Shown in pieces: positions 11,471 through 22,926 of a stretch of DNA of 64,000 bases. The notes under the pieces were generated by a model, which was not told the DNA's origin, did no database searches, and was given only the letters and a program-made list of their open reading frames with translations. This DNA comes from Alitta virens (Eukaryota; Annelida; Polychaeta; Phyllodocida; Nereididae), in NCBI GenBank assembly GCA_932294295.1, contig OW028581.1, positions 12,017,162 through 12,081,161 on the forward strand, given 5' to 3'. Each line of letters starts with the position of its first letter. Position 1 is the stretch's first letter. The position numbers and the translations under genes were made by a program.

Positions 11471-12009
11471 CTTGTCTTTGTGAAGAGAATCTGTCTGAAT
11501 GAAGCAGTACAAAGTCTGTTCAGCGAAAATGTGTGAGAAGTTGTTAAGAATCTGAAATGATGCAGTGTTTTGTAACAGGTTCGAATATACTGTGTGCTGT
11601 CACCTAACAGCCCGGCGACCTTATTATGGACATTCTTTGCTAGTTTACCTTGTTAAACAAAATGATTGGTTCAACTATGTAAGAGATAGTCTGAGTATAG
11701 ACTTTAGAAATCTTTTGAAAATGCAAGAGAAATGGATTCATATTTTTTGAGTTAAGGCAATTTTCTGAATTGCCTGCTTGTTAGAAAAAGAATAACGTAA
11801 ACTCAGCACATGAACATCTAATTATTCTGTAATTTCATTGTTTGACCTTTCATACCATAATCCAGCCTATAGACTATAAGAGAAATTGATGAATTTACTT
11901 AAGATGAGTAAATGAGCAAAACATGTACATAATCAGGTCGCTTGGCTGTGAGGTGACGACACATGTATAGGCCTGGTCACTCCATATTGGCTCAGTGTCA
12001 ATTAGTAAT

Positions 12010-12105
12010 CATTGTAGATGACATTTTATTGGGGGTGCTTTGTCTTCTGAGTCTCTACTGGGGAAAGTGAAAACCCTATCCATGTGGTAAATGTGGAATC
12101 GATAT
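12010..12105 (+). mobile_element. diverged SINE body fragment
   Basis: GTCTCTACTGGGGAAAGTGA and CCCTATCCATGTGGTAAATG align with the core of the tRNA-derived SINE (ACAAGTAAAAGAC, CATGGGGTAAATGTG) at lower identity. The upstream GGTCGCTTGGCTGTGAGGTG also occurs at 31904. Confidence 0.35.
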
Positions 12106-12159
12106 CATGTTATGCTGTATGATCATCATAACATATAGATAGACAGATAGGTAGATAGA

Positions 12160-14115
12160 TTCAGATTCAGATTCTTTTTATTTTGCCAAAAAATATTTAC
12201 AATTTATTTTCATATTTTCATTTATAAGCATTTGTTTCACAAGGAGACCTCACAAAGATAAATATATTTTATCGCTAGCATGAGGCCACTTGGAGAGATC
12301 CATTAATATTACATAGTGAACATTAAATCAAACACAATATGGAAATTACTCTCATCAGTAGTAGTTTTGTCTACGTTACTCATCTCAAGTTAAAGAATAT
12401 ATTGTTGAAAAGTTTTATAAAGCAGTAGGATGAACATTAGTACATATATAGCAATTTTCAATACTGCAGTCTGCGGAATAAGATGCTACAGTGCTATTTT
12501 TCACATATTTCTTAAATCCATCTAAACTATGTGTTTCTAGTTTTTCTCTGTAAGTTATGGACATATTATTAAGGGTTTTGATAAATCTATACTTACTACT
12601 GTTTTGCAAATTCATGTTTAATTAAGAGAAGTCGTAGTTGACCAACTATTCGAGTTTCATAGTAATGAGGATCATCTCTAAATAGCAGTAGCAAATCAAG
12701 AAAATACTGTGGCAAGGCATTGTTGAATCGTTTATGGCAGAATTCCAGGTCACACAGTGCACAGATATCATGGAATTTTAAAAGATTTAGTTTTTTTAAT
12801 AAACCACTAGTATGACAATTATATTTACTGTTAGTAAGAGCTCTGACAGCTTTTTTTGTAAAATTAATATATTTTGACATTGCCAACCCCAAAGAAGAGC
12901 TCCATAGCTTAAGTGTGATAACACAAGGGAATTGTATATATGTAACAAGGCACAGAGAGGCAACATATTTTTTAATCTGTGCATAACGCCTACTGATTTT
13001 GACAAATTCTTTGTAATCATATCATGGTGAGCTTTCCAATTTAGATGTCTATCTAACATTATGCCAAGGAAGTTAAATTCATAGACAAATTCGATAACAG
13101 AGTCTTCTATTTTAATAGTTGGAGTTGAACTCTTCTTTGGGGTGCATGGAAAATCATGGCTTTCGTTTTGCTTTTGTTAATAGATAGCTTATTTGCCTTC
13201 ATCCAATTGCTCCCGCTGACCAACTCATCATTTAAATTTCTATCACCCTGAAAAGTATTCAAGGCAGCAACAAGAGTTGTATCATCAGCATAAACAATTG
13301 GATGAAAGACAGAAGTAGCGTTGACAAGATCGTTGACATAAACCAAGAATGGATCCTTGTGGAACCCCAAGCTGAAGTGGAACATGATTAGTCTTGATAT
13401 TGTCTACAACAACATATTGCACTCTGTTAGTTAAATAGCTTTGAAGTAATTTCACTGAAGATCTTTCACGCCATAGTGTTTTAATTTAAACAGAAGTATT
13501 TCATGGTCCAGTGTGTCAAAGGCCTTTGATAAATCAAGATAAATATTAATGGGTACTTTTTTGCTGTCCATTTCAGTGATGATTAATTCTACCAATTCTA
13601 ACACGGCCCATTCTGTTGAGTGAGAATGTCTAAATCCATACTGACTTTGGTAAAATAATTTCAGAGAACTTAAGTACTCATTAAGTTAATCATGAATAAT
13701 GCGCTCAAAGACCTTTGATACACTGGGAAGCAGAGACACAGGTCTATAGTTTTCGATTTTATTCTTTTCATTTCTTTTGAACAATGGAACTCCTTTGGCA
13801 ATTTTCAATTTATCAGGGAAAATACCTGAAACAGATGACTGATTTATCATGACCATAATTATGTCACAAACTTCAATTTTCACGTTTTGAAGTAACTCGG
13901 TTGACATCATGTCAAACCCACAACTGTTTTAAATTTTTAGAGATTCTATTACTTTTATTACAGTATTTCTATTTGTAGTATGGAACTCAAAATCTGTGGC
14001 AACTGGAAGATTCATATGGTTTTGGAAATTTATTCCATCCGGGGTTCTAATTGTCTGTGCTAATTTAGTTCCTGCTTCAGCATAATATTCATCAAAATTT
14101 TGTAACGCACCGTGT
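12160..14115 (-). mobile_element. LINE A part 3: reverse transcriptase and 3' end
   Basis: The minus strand begins FDEYYAEAGTKLAQTIRTP, then GVPLFKRNEKNKIENYRPVS with LLPSVSKVFERIIHD. Next come IYLDLSKAFDTLDHEILLFK, VYADDTTLVAA, NKLSINKSKTKAMIF, LDRHLNWKAHHDMI and a C-terminal tail (LLLLFRDDPHYYETR). This is a nearly full RT plus thumb and tail of the CR1/L2 group, with several frame breaks. The 3' terminus is three GAATCT hexamers next to a GATA microsatellite. With parts 1 and 2 it adds up to about 3.4 kb, the expected size for a single-ORF element of this group. Confidence 0.82.
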
Positions 14116-15739
14116 AAAAAGGGGGCTAATGGGTGGATTTTTCAAAAATTAGTTTTTGATGGCAAATAATTGTCTAACGTGTGTAGTTTATGGAAATGTA
14201 AAAAAATTCCAGATATCTCAATATTTAGTGGTCATATGTGGTATTTAAAAATGTAATGTTTTCGCGCATATAACCACTGCAGACGTAATGAGGAGCAACA
14301 CAGGCACTTGTGAAACTATGCATCACATTTCATGACATATCTTCGTTATCTGCTGTTCAATATCTACGAGTTTTGGATATGTGATCGTGAGGTAACTGTT
14401 CTATACTCAACTAAAATTGTGAGCTGCTACAATAATCACTTTTTGTAAAATTTAACATTAAAATTGGCGTGTTAAAAACTCGGTTTCCGACGTAAAAACA
14501 ACCTCCGTATTTGGTTTTTTTTTATCTCGGTTGGTCATTCACCAACAATTACTAAAATCTGGCATTGTGTTTGTCATGAAATTTTCTAAATTTTTCTTAA
14601 ATTTCATAATTATATGTGCCACATTTTTAACACAATTGAGCCTCAAACATGTGTAGAATTTATATAAAAGATAAGGTGAGGAAAATTAATAAGGTATACT
14701 GGGCAAAAACAAGAATATTCTTGTCAAAAACGCCCCCAACATTAATCGCTGTTTTTTTTAATGTAGATAGTTGGATAGATAGATATGTAGATAGATAGAT
14801 AGTCTCTCGTGCAATTCGTCCACTAATTGGCCGTACCCGCCGAGTCACCCTTAGAACCCGTCGAGTCACCCGTCAAACTCGTCGAGTCACCCGTCGGATA
14901 AAGCCCTGCCCCGCTTTGCCGCCAGAATTTGTCGCCAACCCGGAGAAAAAGCCTCTTACATAACCGTTATGTAATACTATGGGTTCACTACGGCAAAACC
15001 GGGTATGTGAGACCTAGGCTTTAATTTCCGAAGCAGAACTCCAACTCTATTGTATACATTGATATAATTTGGTATCTTATTAGTCTGTATGGCCAAGTTG
15101 TGACTTTTGATAGTCTCATTGACATGTCTCAACTTTGTTTTCAGGATTTGGGAAAAAAATTGTTTTCAAATTATTTTGCTTTTTCTAAGCAGTACTCGGA
15201 TACTACTGCACCATGCTTTGTTATTAAATGTCTAAAATGTTTTATTTGTGCCTTTTGGTGTCCTTATGGCCATAAATACTATAGAATATTGTGAAAAATT
15301 CATGTTTTTTAAAACCTGTATCAACTGGGTCTGACCTACTAGTGTACCTAAACACATGTTATTTGTCTTTTAAAATACTTTCAATTTCAAAGCTTCATTT
15401 TGACATATATTTCCCTTTCTTTTTTATAATTGTGGCAATTATGCAAACATTTCTGAACTTGTGTTGTTTGCTACATTTCATAACCCCTGGTACTCTATGT
15501 TTCACTGATATCACAAACCTTTGGAGAATTAAGCATACAGTGCCTTGCAGAAGTATCCTGGACCATGCATGCTAGCAAATATGCCCCCCCCCCCCCATTA
15601 TAATTCTGCCCATGACATAAAAGACACATATGCATTCATCACAAGTTTTTTTCAGATGAATATTTAATGGTAATGTAAAAATTGTCCCATTGACCTATAT
15701 ATTCCTAGCATTGACTACAAGGCATATAGGCTTTCATCC
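14116..15739. other. insert between LINE A part 3 and LINE B; no gene seen
   Basis: About 1.6 kb of AT-rich DNA with the GC-rich 21-bp repeat island, a GATA run at 14760-14805 and a C run at 15583-15597. It lies inside the interval that separates LINE A parts 2 and 3, so it may itself be part of a composite insertion. Confidence 0.45.
14836..14900. repeat. GC-rich 21-bp repeat, three units
   Basis: CCGCCGAGTCACCCTTAGAA, CCGTCGAGTCACCCGTCAAA and TCGTCGAGTCACCCGTCGGA are three units in a 200-base GC-rich island (14.81-15.01 kb) surrounded by AT-rich DNA. The CG content and repeats are unlike the neighbours. Confidence 0.75.
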
Positions 15740-15835
15740 CTAAAACTGAAATGAATTAGCCCATTTCCCAGAAATGGGACTAACATGGGTGAGTCCATTC
15801 AATGTTGGAGGGAGAGAGCAGTAGGATTAATAGAT
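15740..15835 (+). repeat. dispersed repeat, copy 1
   Basis: CCCATTTCCCAGAAATGGGA, CTAACATGGGTGAGTCCATT and TGTTGGAGGGAGAG recur in altered form at 57235-57335. The family is unknown. It lies just before LINE B. Confidence 0.5.
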
Positions 15836-15904
15836 AAATTAACTTCTGGGAAAAACTGATCGGCCCCTGTTCTGCAGTTAATGCCCTTCAATTTGCCTCA
15901 CATA

Positions 15905-17085
15905 TCAAGTCAACTATATAAGGATAAACTGTCTGATAAATATCTAATTAAGTATGGAACCCCACAAGGCTCAGTATTAGGTCCGTTGATGTATATAATT
16001 TTAGCGAATGATTTGACAAAAAGTTTGAAATTTTGCAGTGGTGTAACTTTTGCAGATGACACAACAATATATGCTTCTGGAAATAATTTAAAATTTTTGT
16101 ACAAAAAGGTTAATGAAGATTTAAGATCATTAATGGTAACTCACTTACATTGAATGTAGAAAAGTCAAGATATATCATTTTTCGATCAAAAAGGAACCAA
16201 GTTAATTACAATGGAAAACTAGATCTAAATGGGCGAACAATACCCCAAGTCAAAAGTATTAAATTTTAAGGTATCATGTTGGACGAATTTTAGAATGGAA
16301 GCTACAAGTAAAACATATGTCAACTAAAGTTATTGCAGGAAATTATAGTTTAAATATGATAAAAAACATTATACCTACTAGATCGAAATTACAAGTATAT
16401 TATTGTAATGTACAAAGTCATCTGGCGTATGCCATAAGTGCCTGGGGACCTATGTTGAAAAGCAAGGATTTACAAAGTATAAAGAAACAACAAAATAAAT
16501 CAATCAGGTTAATATATAATGCCAAAAGAAGGACCAGACTAGAACCATACTATAAAAAGGCTAAAATATAAAAATTTGATAATCTAGTTAAAAGCTCACT
16601 GTTGAATATATCCTATAAGTATATAAGTGAAATATTACCATTACGAATTACGAACTTGTTTAGCCTAACAAACCATAACTACAACACAAGAAACAGAAAC
16701 AATTTAAGGACACCACATCATACAACAAACATATACAATAAAACTTATCTGGGACCAGCACCAAGTCTATGGTTACATGCGAATATAACATTAAAAAGCA
16801 AAACTAGTGTCAAATCCTTTAATAAAGCATTAAAAAAGCAACTTTGTAATTAGTATTAGTGTGGAATTATGCAATATATGTCAATTCATTTTTATTTATT
16901 TTATTTTTTTATTATTATTTTTAATATATGTCACTATATGAATTTAATTTCAATTTAATTTAATTAGCGTCTTTTTCCTTTTATTTATAATGTGAGGGGT
17001 GTGCACAATTTTACAGCTTAGTAAGCTAGTGCACATACCCCACAGTATGCTAATGTCATTTATTGTTTATGTAATGTACTAAACA
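15905..17085 (+). mobile_element. LINE B, 5'-truncated, plus strand
   Basis: Begins inside the RT: KYGTPQGSVLGPLMYIILAN, then VTFADDTTIYASG, then SLTLNVEKSRYIIFRSKRN. The thumb region follows (16317-16571: SHLAYAISAWGPMLKSKD, QQNKSIRLIYNAKRRT), then the tail (16602-16853: HNYNTRNRNNLRTPH, LGPAPSLWLHANI). About 230 bases of AT-rich 3' UTR end near 17085. It is CR1/L2-like but distinct from LINE A in sequence. Its 3' end abuts the broken end of LINE A part 2 head-on, consistent with insertion into LINE A. Confidence 0.8.
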
Positions 17086-17087
17086 TA

Positions 17088-18064
17088 TTACGACATGTAC
17101 TGTGAACAAGTGGCTTCCTTGCATTTTCCCGCCAGTTTTGCAGTTATGACGTCACCAGATATATAATTTTTGTCCACAAAACATTTTGGAAATTCGTTTT
17201 TCTTATTTTGACCAATGATTGAGTTAATCATGCCCCATGTCTTTTTTATATCACTCTTATATTTAGCAAAATATTTCTCATAATAAAGTTTTTTGGCATG
17301 GCGAATGCTTTTCTTTAGTATGCAATTATAAGTCTTTAAATTTGTTTTTATATTACTATATTGAGGATCCTGAACATTCAAAGATTTCAATTTGATATAA
17401 AGCTTGTCTCTATAGACTATGGACCTGATAATACCACTTGTAATCCATTTTGATTTCCGGTGTTTATGTTTCTTAAATTTTAAAATTTTTTGTTGGAAGC
17501 AGTGTGATATTGTATCGTTAACAATAACACTAAATTAATTATAATTTTCATTTTAATTTGCATTATTTCTGCAATCAAAATTGTCAATAAGGTTCAAACG
17601 ATCTAAGATCATAAAATAAGGGCAATGATCAGATAAACAACTCAACAGTATGCTAGATGTGCAATTAGTAAAGGCATTGCCTAATTTTACCAAAAAATTG
17701 TCTATTAATGTGCCATGTTTTTGGGTCAACCGGGTGGGAAAAGTAATTTAAGGAACATAGCAATTTGAGAAGCAAGATTCAAGATATTGATTAATATATA
17801 TATTCTGTCGGAATTTCAAAAGATCAAGATTAAAGTCACCCGCAATTATAACCCATGTTTTTCTGTCCAAATCTCTAAAGATCTGTTGTATATCATCAGT
17901 AAATGAAGTAATACTATATATATTAGAATTCGGAGGCCTATAAATATTTCCAACGATAAGATTATCTTTTGGGAAACCAGGTCTTTCACTACCCAGTTCT
18001 ACTTCGATAAAAAGACCATCCCAAGAGGTTGTACCTCAAAGACATTGACCACTGTGTATATATA
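17088..18064 (-). mobile_element. LINE A part 2: endonuclease C-terminus and linker
   Basis: The minus strand continues the endonuclease: SWDGLFIEVELG, NIYRPPNSN, WVIIAGDFNLDLLKF and LSDHCPYF. The G-D-F-N and S-D-H catalytic motifs are visible. A Lys-rich linker follows (LKKSIRHAKKLYYEKYFAKY, KKTWGMINSIIGQ) and ends near GDVITAKLAGKC at 17.1 kb. Scattered stops and frame changes mark it as decayed. The RT is not on the adjacent DNA, which holds an oppositely oriented LINE, but at 14.1-12.2 kb on the same strand. Confidence 0.78.
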
Positions 18065-18725
18065 TAACCCAGCTAACACAAAAACGCTATAATTACGTTA
18101 ATATAACATCTTGAAAAAGGTTAGAATAACGTTATTTCATAACATAAAAATTACACAAATTTGGACGGTTGCGGAAATGTTATTTTAACGTTTTATGTAT
18201 CGTGTTAGAAGTATGTTAAAATAATGTTATTTCAAAACATTTTTTCAAACTGTGGCTTTCACATCAGAAATACACTGTTTAATAATGTTTTGCATCAATA
18301 TCAATTTAACATTATATGGCAACATGAATAAGATGACCCCTTTATAACGTTTTCATAACGATTTAACATTATCTGCCACACTTAAAAAAACTACTCTTTT
18401 ATAACGTTTTTATAACGTTATGGGATATCATAATTTTAACACTATCTGGCAACATGAAGTTATAACCTTTTCTCAACGTTTTCATAATGTTTTAGGGAGA
18501 CATCAATTTGATGTTATCTGACAACGTTTTCATAACGTTTTTGCTTTAACATTACCTGGGATGAATAAGAGACAACTTGTTTTGCATTCAAAAAGCAACA
18601 GTTTATTTTGGAAATCACTGAAGAGTAATACTGTATTCAGTACAAGAATAGTAACAGTTATAATGAAATAAATGTAATTTACATTAATAAATTTCACACC
18701 AAATAAACTTGCACACAAAAACCTT

Positions 18726-19333
18726 TCAATCTGAAAACAGTCCTTGATTTGTATTATTAAAGGCATAGCAGCCTAGTTTTTTGGCGACAATACCAGTTCG
18801 ACATACAGTGCATGAGTTAATTGTTTCATCATTACAGTTTGTGTGAGCTTTCACATAACCCATGGCCAGGCAATCATTCCAGTCTATTTGATATTCTACA
18901 AATGTTAATAACATTGCAGCGCTCATTTGCCTCTTCAGTAAGTTAGTCCAATGATCAAGCAGTAGGTCCTCTCTTTCACATCCCTGGAATAACAACATAA
19001 ATGAACTTAATTTATCTTGCAATGCTTTTGAATGCACATTATAATGTTTTTTGTATGAAACAAGGCACTGTAATGTGTGCATTGCTGATCTTCAGTTTGT
19101 AATTATGATAATAACTGAAAAATCGTGAATATTTACCTTGCCAGAGAAAAGCCTTCAATGTGGGTAGCGTTCACACCTGGAGTAAGATGTTCATTTTGAT
19201 AGTATGGCAATTGGTCTTGAAGAGCAACCCTTTTAAAAATGCAAAACTTTACATTTAATTGTCTTAATTTACATATATGTGCAGTTTTCCAAACTGAATG
19301 CCAACGAATACAATATTTCAATAAGAATAACAT
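18726..19333 (-). CDS. cargo or transposon frame, Cys-rich, unrecognised
   Basis: There are two minus-strand pieces. 19333-19133 ends at GGCAAG followed by a GTAAAT donor (KRVALQDQLPYYQNEHLTPG before it). 19082-18726 contains DLLLDHWTNLLKRQMSAAML, a mid segment FVEYQIDWNDCLAMGY, and a Cys cluster (HTNCNDETINSCTVCRTG). A TTATGTTGTTATTCCAG acceptor lies inside the second piece at about 18987, but joining there puts the frames out of step. The intron model is therefore unsettled, or another exon lies between. The Cys pattern hints at metal binding. I do not recognise a transposase or host family. Confidence 0.35.
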
Positions 19334-20221
19334 TTAATCACCAAGTGAAATACTATTTGAATTATATCATTTAAGGAATGTAAAACAAATGAAACAGATT
19401 CCATCATTGGACATAATCATAAATGCCAACAAACATTATCACAAGATAACAAGACATTAAATTTAAACTTTGATTAAATCAGGAAAAATAGGTTTGGCTA
19501 TGATCAATCTCATAACAATGATACTGAATTTTCTCTAAGTATAATGTCTTTAAGAGTTGGCTGAGATATGGCATTTCTGGACTTATATCAATTTTAGATA
19601 TTAATAAAACTTCAAGCTTGATAACAAAATAACTTTCAAATATATAAAACTTCACAAGCAAGAGTGATAAGAAAACAACTTGCAATATTATGTTATTTTC
19701 GTGCTACTAAATTTCACTAAAACTACTTATATGATTTAAAACTTATCATGATGGTCATTTAAGTTTTTGTAGCTCACCTGTAGATAGTAATTATACATGC
19801 ATGCTATAATGTATGCAAATTATGAAAGTGTTCTGATTTGGACCTAATTAGGGAAGGGGTAATGCAAGTTCACTCACTAGATGCTGTAATATGATGCCTC
19901 CTCAGTCTATAATGTCTTGAATCTGAGCTCTATAGAGTCTAGAAATCACACATAGCTATCTATATTTTACAATGTATATTTGCACAGTTTTCAGGAGGTC
20001 ATATAGTGGACTATAGTCTGTTTAATTTGTTCCAGCAAAATAAATTATATATTATTAATTAATACTGGCTTATATCATTGTAGTTACAAAAATTGTCTTA
20101 ATATGTTGACCTATACAAATTAAAGCCAAACTAATTTAAAAATAAAAACACAAGATCAGTTAAGGATAATTGTCTGTATATCATTGTATATTGAATTAGC
20201 ATATTTAAACATGGCCAATAT

Positions 20222-20247
20222 ATAGATAGATAGACAAATAGACAGAG

Positions 20248-20287
<40 letters not shown>

Positions 20288-20318
20288 GATCCATTGATTC
20301 ATTGATTTATAGATAGAT
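20222..20318. repeat. GATA microsatellite
   Basis: AGATAGATAGAC then a long perfect run of TAGA, inside the 3.1-kb TAA-flanked transposon. Confidence 0.85.
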
Positions 20319-21215
20319 AATTGTAAAGTCACAAAGATAAGTTTTAAGATTTAGCAAAACTTGTAACTTACCTACTGTCTGTGACATGCTGACCTGCCAT
20401 CCCAAGTCAAAGTGCACCTGTCAATGAGTTAATTGTGAAGGGGGGGGGGGGGGGTTGCAGAAATGGCAGAATTTACAACTTTCCCTCATTGTGGCAAACT
20501 GTGTGCCAAGTCCTGACTCTGGTCAGTGTTCAATATGTGGGTTATTTTACTATTGCATCATTTGTGTCTGACATAATTATAGCAGATTTTGAAAATGCCA
20601 TTTGATGCCTTATTTAAATCATTATGATTTTTATCATTTAAATGTTATAAAAACGTTATAATTACATCATCCCATAACATTAGTAAAACATTTGTGTCTG
20701 ACATTACAGATTTACATTGAAATTATGTTATTTATAAACATCATGAAAACGTCACAAATTTACATATAACCTTGATACTGAAAAAACAGTTTAGGGTTAT
20801 GTTACAATTGCATCAACCCTTAACATTATAATAACTGATTTAAAAAATGCCAATATTTGATGACTTTGTAACAACATTATCATGTTTTTCTTTAACATGT
20901 TCTAAAAACGTCATAAAAACATCATCCCATTACATTGAGAATACGTTTTTGACTGACATTACAGATTTATGTTATAAGAATGTTATCAAAAAATGTTGCC
21001 ATAATGTTAACAAATAGCATCATTAATACGTAACACCTGTGACTGCTGCATAATACATTGAAATAACATCATTGTGAAAGCTTCTTAAAACATCAATATT
21101 GTAATGTTTGCAAAATGTTTTTCAGAAAATGTTATGACACTGTTATTAATTAAATGTTATGAATAAACATGAACATACGCTATTTGAAAAAAAACGTTAT
21201 GTGTTGGCTGGGTAA

Positions 21216-21650
21216 CCTAGATAATCTAGCAAATAAAATGCGACCCCACCATGTGCACTGCATGACCTGGGCCTCCAAACCAATTGGTAACCAGGTAACT
21301 GTAATAATGTTCACTGTTCTCATGCAACCAAGTTTCTTGCAAACAGATTACAGTTGGTGAACAAAGATTTTCTGCATATAATTCAACATAGAGCCTTAAT
21401 TCATTGAACTTAGCATTCAGCGATTGACAGTTGAGACTTAGGATTATAAATTAATCTTGATTAGAATTAGCTAAATGTACGAAGGAGTCATTTTCATAAT
21501 ATGGGGATATATCCAATAATAAAGGTTCATTATTTTCCGTCATTAATTCTTGGTATCTACCCTCAATAAGGTTGCATAAGGAATATGTACTGTTTGCTTC
21601 TACTGCCCCAAAACATTTTTCTGCACTTACTGCTTCAGCCATTTATATGG
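21216..21650 (-). mobile_element. LINE A part 1: ORF start and endonuclease N-terminus
   Basis: The minus strand starts at ATG 21642 (MAEAVSAEKCFGAVEANSTY), a leader of about 63 codons. The first half of an apurinic-type endonuclease follows: ILSLNCQSLNAKFNELRLYV, ICLQETWL, then CSAHGGVAFYL in another frame. The order N-C-Q-S, Q-E-T-W and A-H-G-G-V is diagnostic of CR1/L2/Jockey-group non-LTR elements. The copy breaks off exactly at a TAA duplicated on the far side of a 3.1-kb insertion and resumes at 18064. Confidence 0.75.
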
Positions 21651-22148
21651 ATGAGATCAAGTAGATGAGCAATTTATAGATAGATAGATAGGTAAATAGG
21701 TAAATAGAAGACAGAGATTACATTGTACCTTTAAAATGACAGCAACCACACCAAATATTTCCTAGAAGTACTTTAAAAAATTTAAGTACAAAACTATAAG
21801 TCAAAGCTTAAGTCCAAGTACATAGCACTTTGTACCTGGAAGGTACTGCTCTTGCTTGTTTTTACCCATGACGTGCATCTGGTGAAGCAGAGGTTCCATC
21901 CTGTTTCTCTTCCTTCCGGTGGCTGTAAGACGTGAATGGAATTTCCAAAAATGGTTAGGGTGCAACTCTTAGGTCGGTCTGGTATAGTTGATTAGTTTGT
22001 TTGTTAGTTTGTTAGTCTATGTGTCTTTGAGGTATTGGTTATTGGTAAGTCATTTAGTTAGTAGATAGTAAGTAAATTACTCGCATGTATATTGTTTTGT
22101 GTATCATTCATAAATTCATATAATGGTTAATCTCGTAAACATTGAGTA

Positions 22149-22264
22149 ATTTCAGTCAGTCAGTAAGTCAGTCAGTAAGCCAGTAAGCCAGTCAGTTAGT
22201 CAGTTAGTCAGTCAGTCAGTCAGTCAGTCAGTCAGTCAGTCAGTCAGTCAGTCAGTCAGTCAGC
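22149..22264. repeat. CAGT microsatellite
   Basis: Mostly perfect CAGT tetranucleotides, with TAAGT/TTAGT variants at the left edge. Confidence 0.9.
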
Positions 22265-22858
22265 ACGTCAATCAGTTGGATTTTATCAGATAATTTTGGT
22301 CTGCTGTATCCTAAGTCAAACAAACATTAAAATCTTCAATATTTCATTATAACATTTCATTTGATAGAAATGCTGAATGTTCATTGTACGAGTGAAAAAC
22401 TAAAGTATCGGTTGTCAAATGATACATGCATTAGCAGGGGATACATATGTATCACATGTCCAGCAAATACATTGGATTTTAGCTGCATCTCTTTGCTTAG
22501 AATCGCATTACTTAGTCTGGCATGATGAACTGAGTCTATAGAGGGAGCCACATGCATTTTCAATCATATCCCATACCACATAATCTCTGGGGAGAGTAAA
22601 TATTTCTAGATATTGGCTTTCACACGCAGTATTTTTTTCGGATTTTTCACATATTTGGTGTTTTTTCTCTCTCGATATTTTGTGTGTATTTTTACTCATT
22701 GGCTATGGTGTGCGAATATCATTTACAGTGAGATTTATATTCTGGAAAAAGACCACCTCACTAATAAGACCAAATCACAAATGAAACATAGTAAGTAAAA
22801 TCGGGTCGACGTAGTCTACTGTTAACATTTTGAGACAAAATCTTTAGCATTTTGACTT

Positions 22859-22926
22859 CGACTTCTGAGGCATGCGACTTCTGAGGCATGCGACTTCTGA
22901 GGCATGCGACTTCTGAGGCATGCGAC
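22859..22926. repeat. 16-bp repeat, four perfect units
   Basis: Four units of CGACTTCTGAGGCATG, exact in each copy, followed by CGACTAAC. GGCATGCG in each unit makes short palindromes. Confidence 0.85.

Larger units (their letters stand above)
10366..12157. other. no gene seen apart from hairpins
   Basis: Unique AT-rich DNA. The only structure is the interlocked hairpin pair at 11.42 kb and a diverged SINE body at 12.0 kb. The 61-codon frame at 11565 is unsupported. Confidence 0.5.
18068..21212. mobile_element. 3.1-kb TIR transposon with TAA target duplication and iterated ends
   Basis: The ends are CCCAGCTAACAC (18068) and its inverted partner CCCAGCCAACAC (ending 21212), 11 of 12 identical. 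Both are flanked by TAA (18065-18067, 21213-21215), and removing the element rejoins LINE A. A 3-bp TWA-type duplication suits PIF/Harbinger-like transposition, but I find no DDE transposase. The outer 500-600 bases at each end are packed with short repeats built on TAACGTTTTCATAACG and AACATTATCTGGCAACATGA. The interior has a two-segment minus-strand frame (18734-19330), GATA repeats (20222) and a 14-G run (20441). It could be a non-autonomous element carrying a captured gene, or an autonomous one of an unfamiliar family. Confidence 0.7.

Noticed and set aside
15905..21650. Twin-priming (5' inversion) of a single LINE
   Set aside because: The inverted 5' part lies downstream of the sense 3' part, the wrong order for twin priming, and the RT of LINE A is found on its own strand at 12.2-14.1 kb.
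22149..22264. Possible CRISPR-like regular array
   Set aside because: A plain CAGT microsatellite in a eukaryotic genome, with no spacers.
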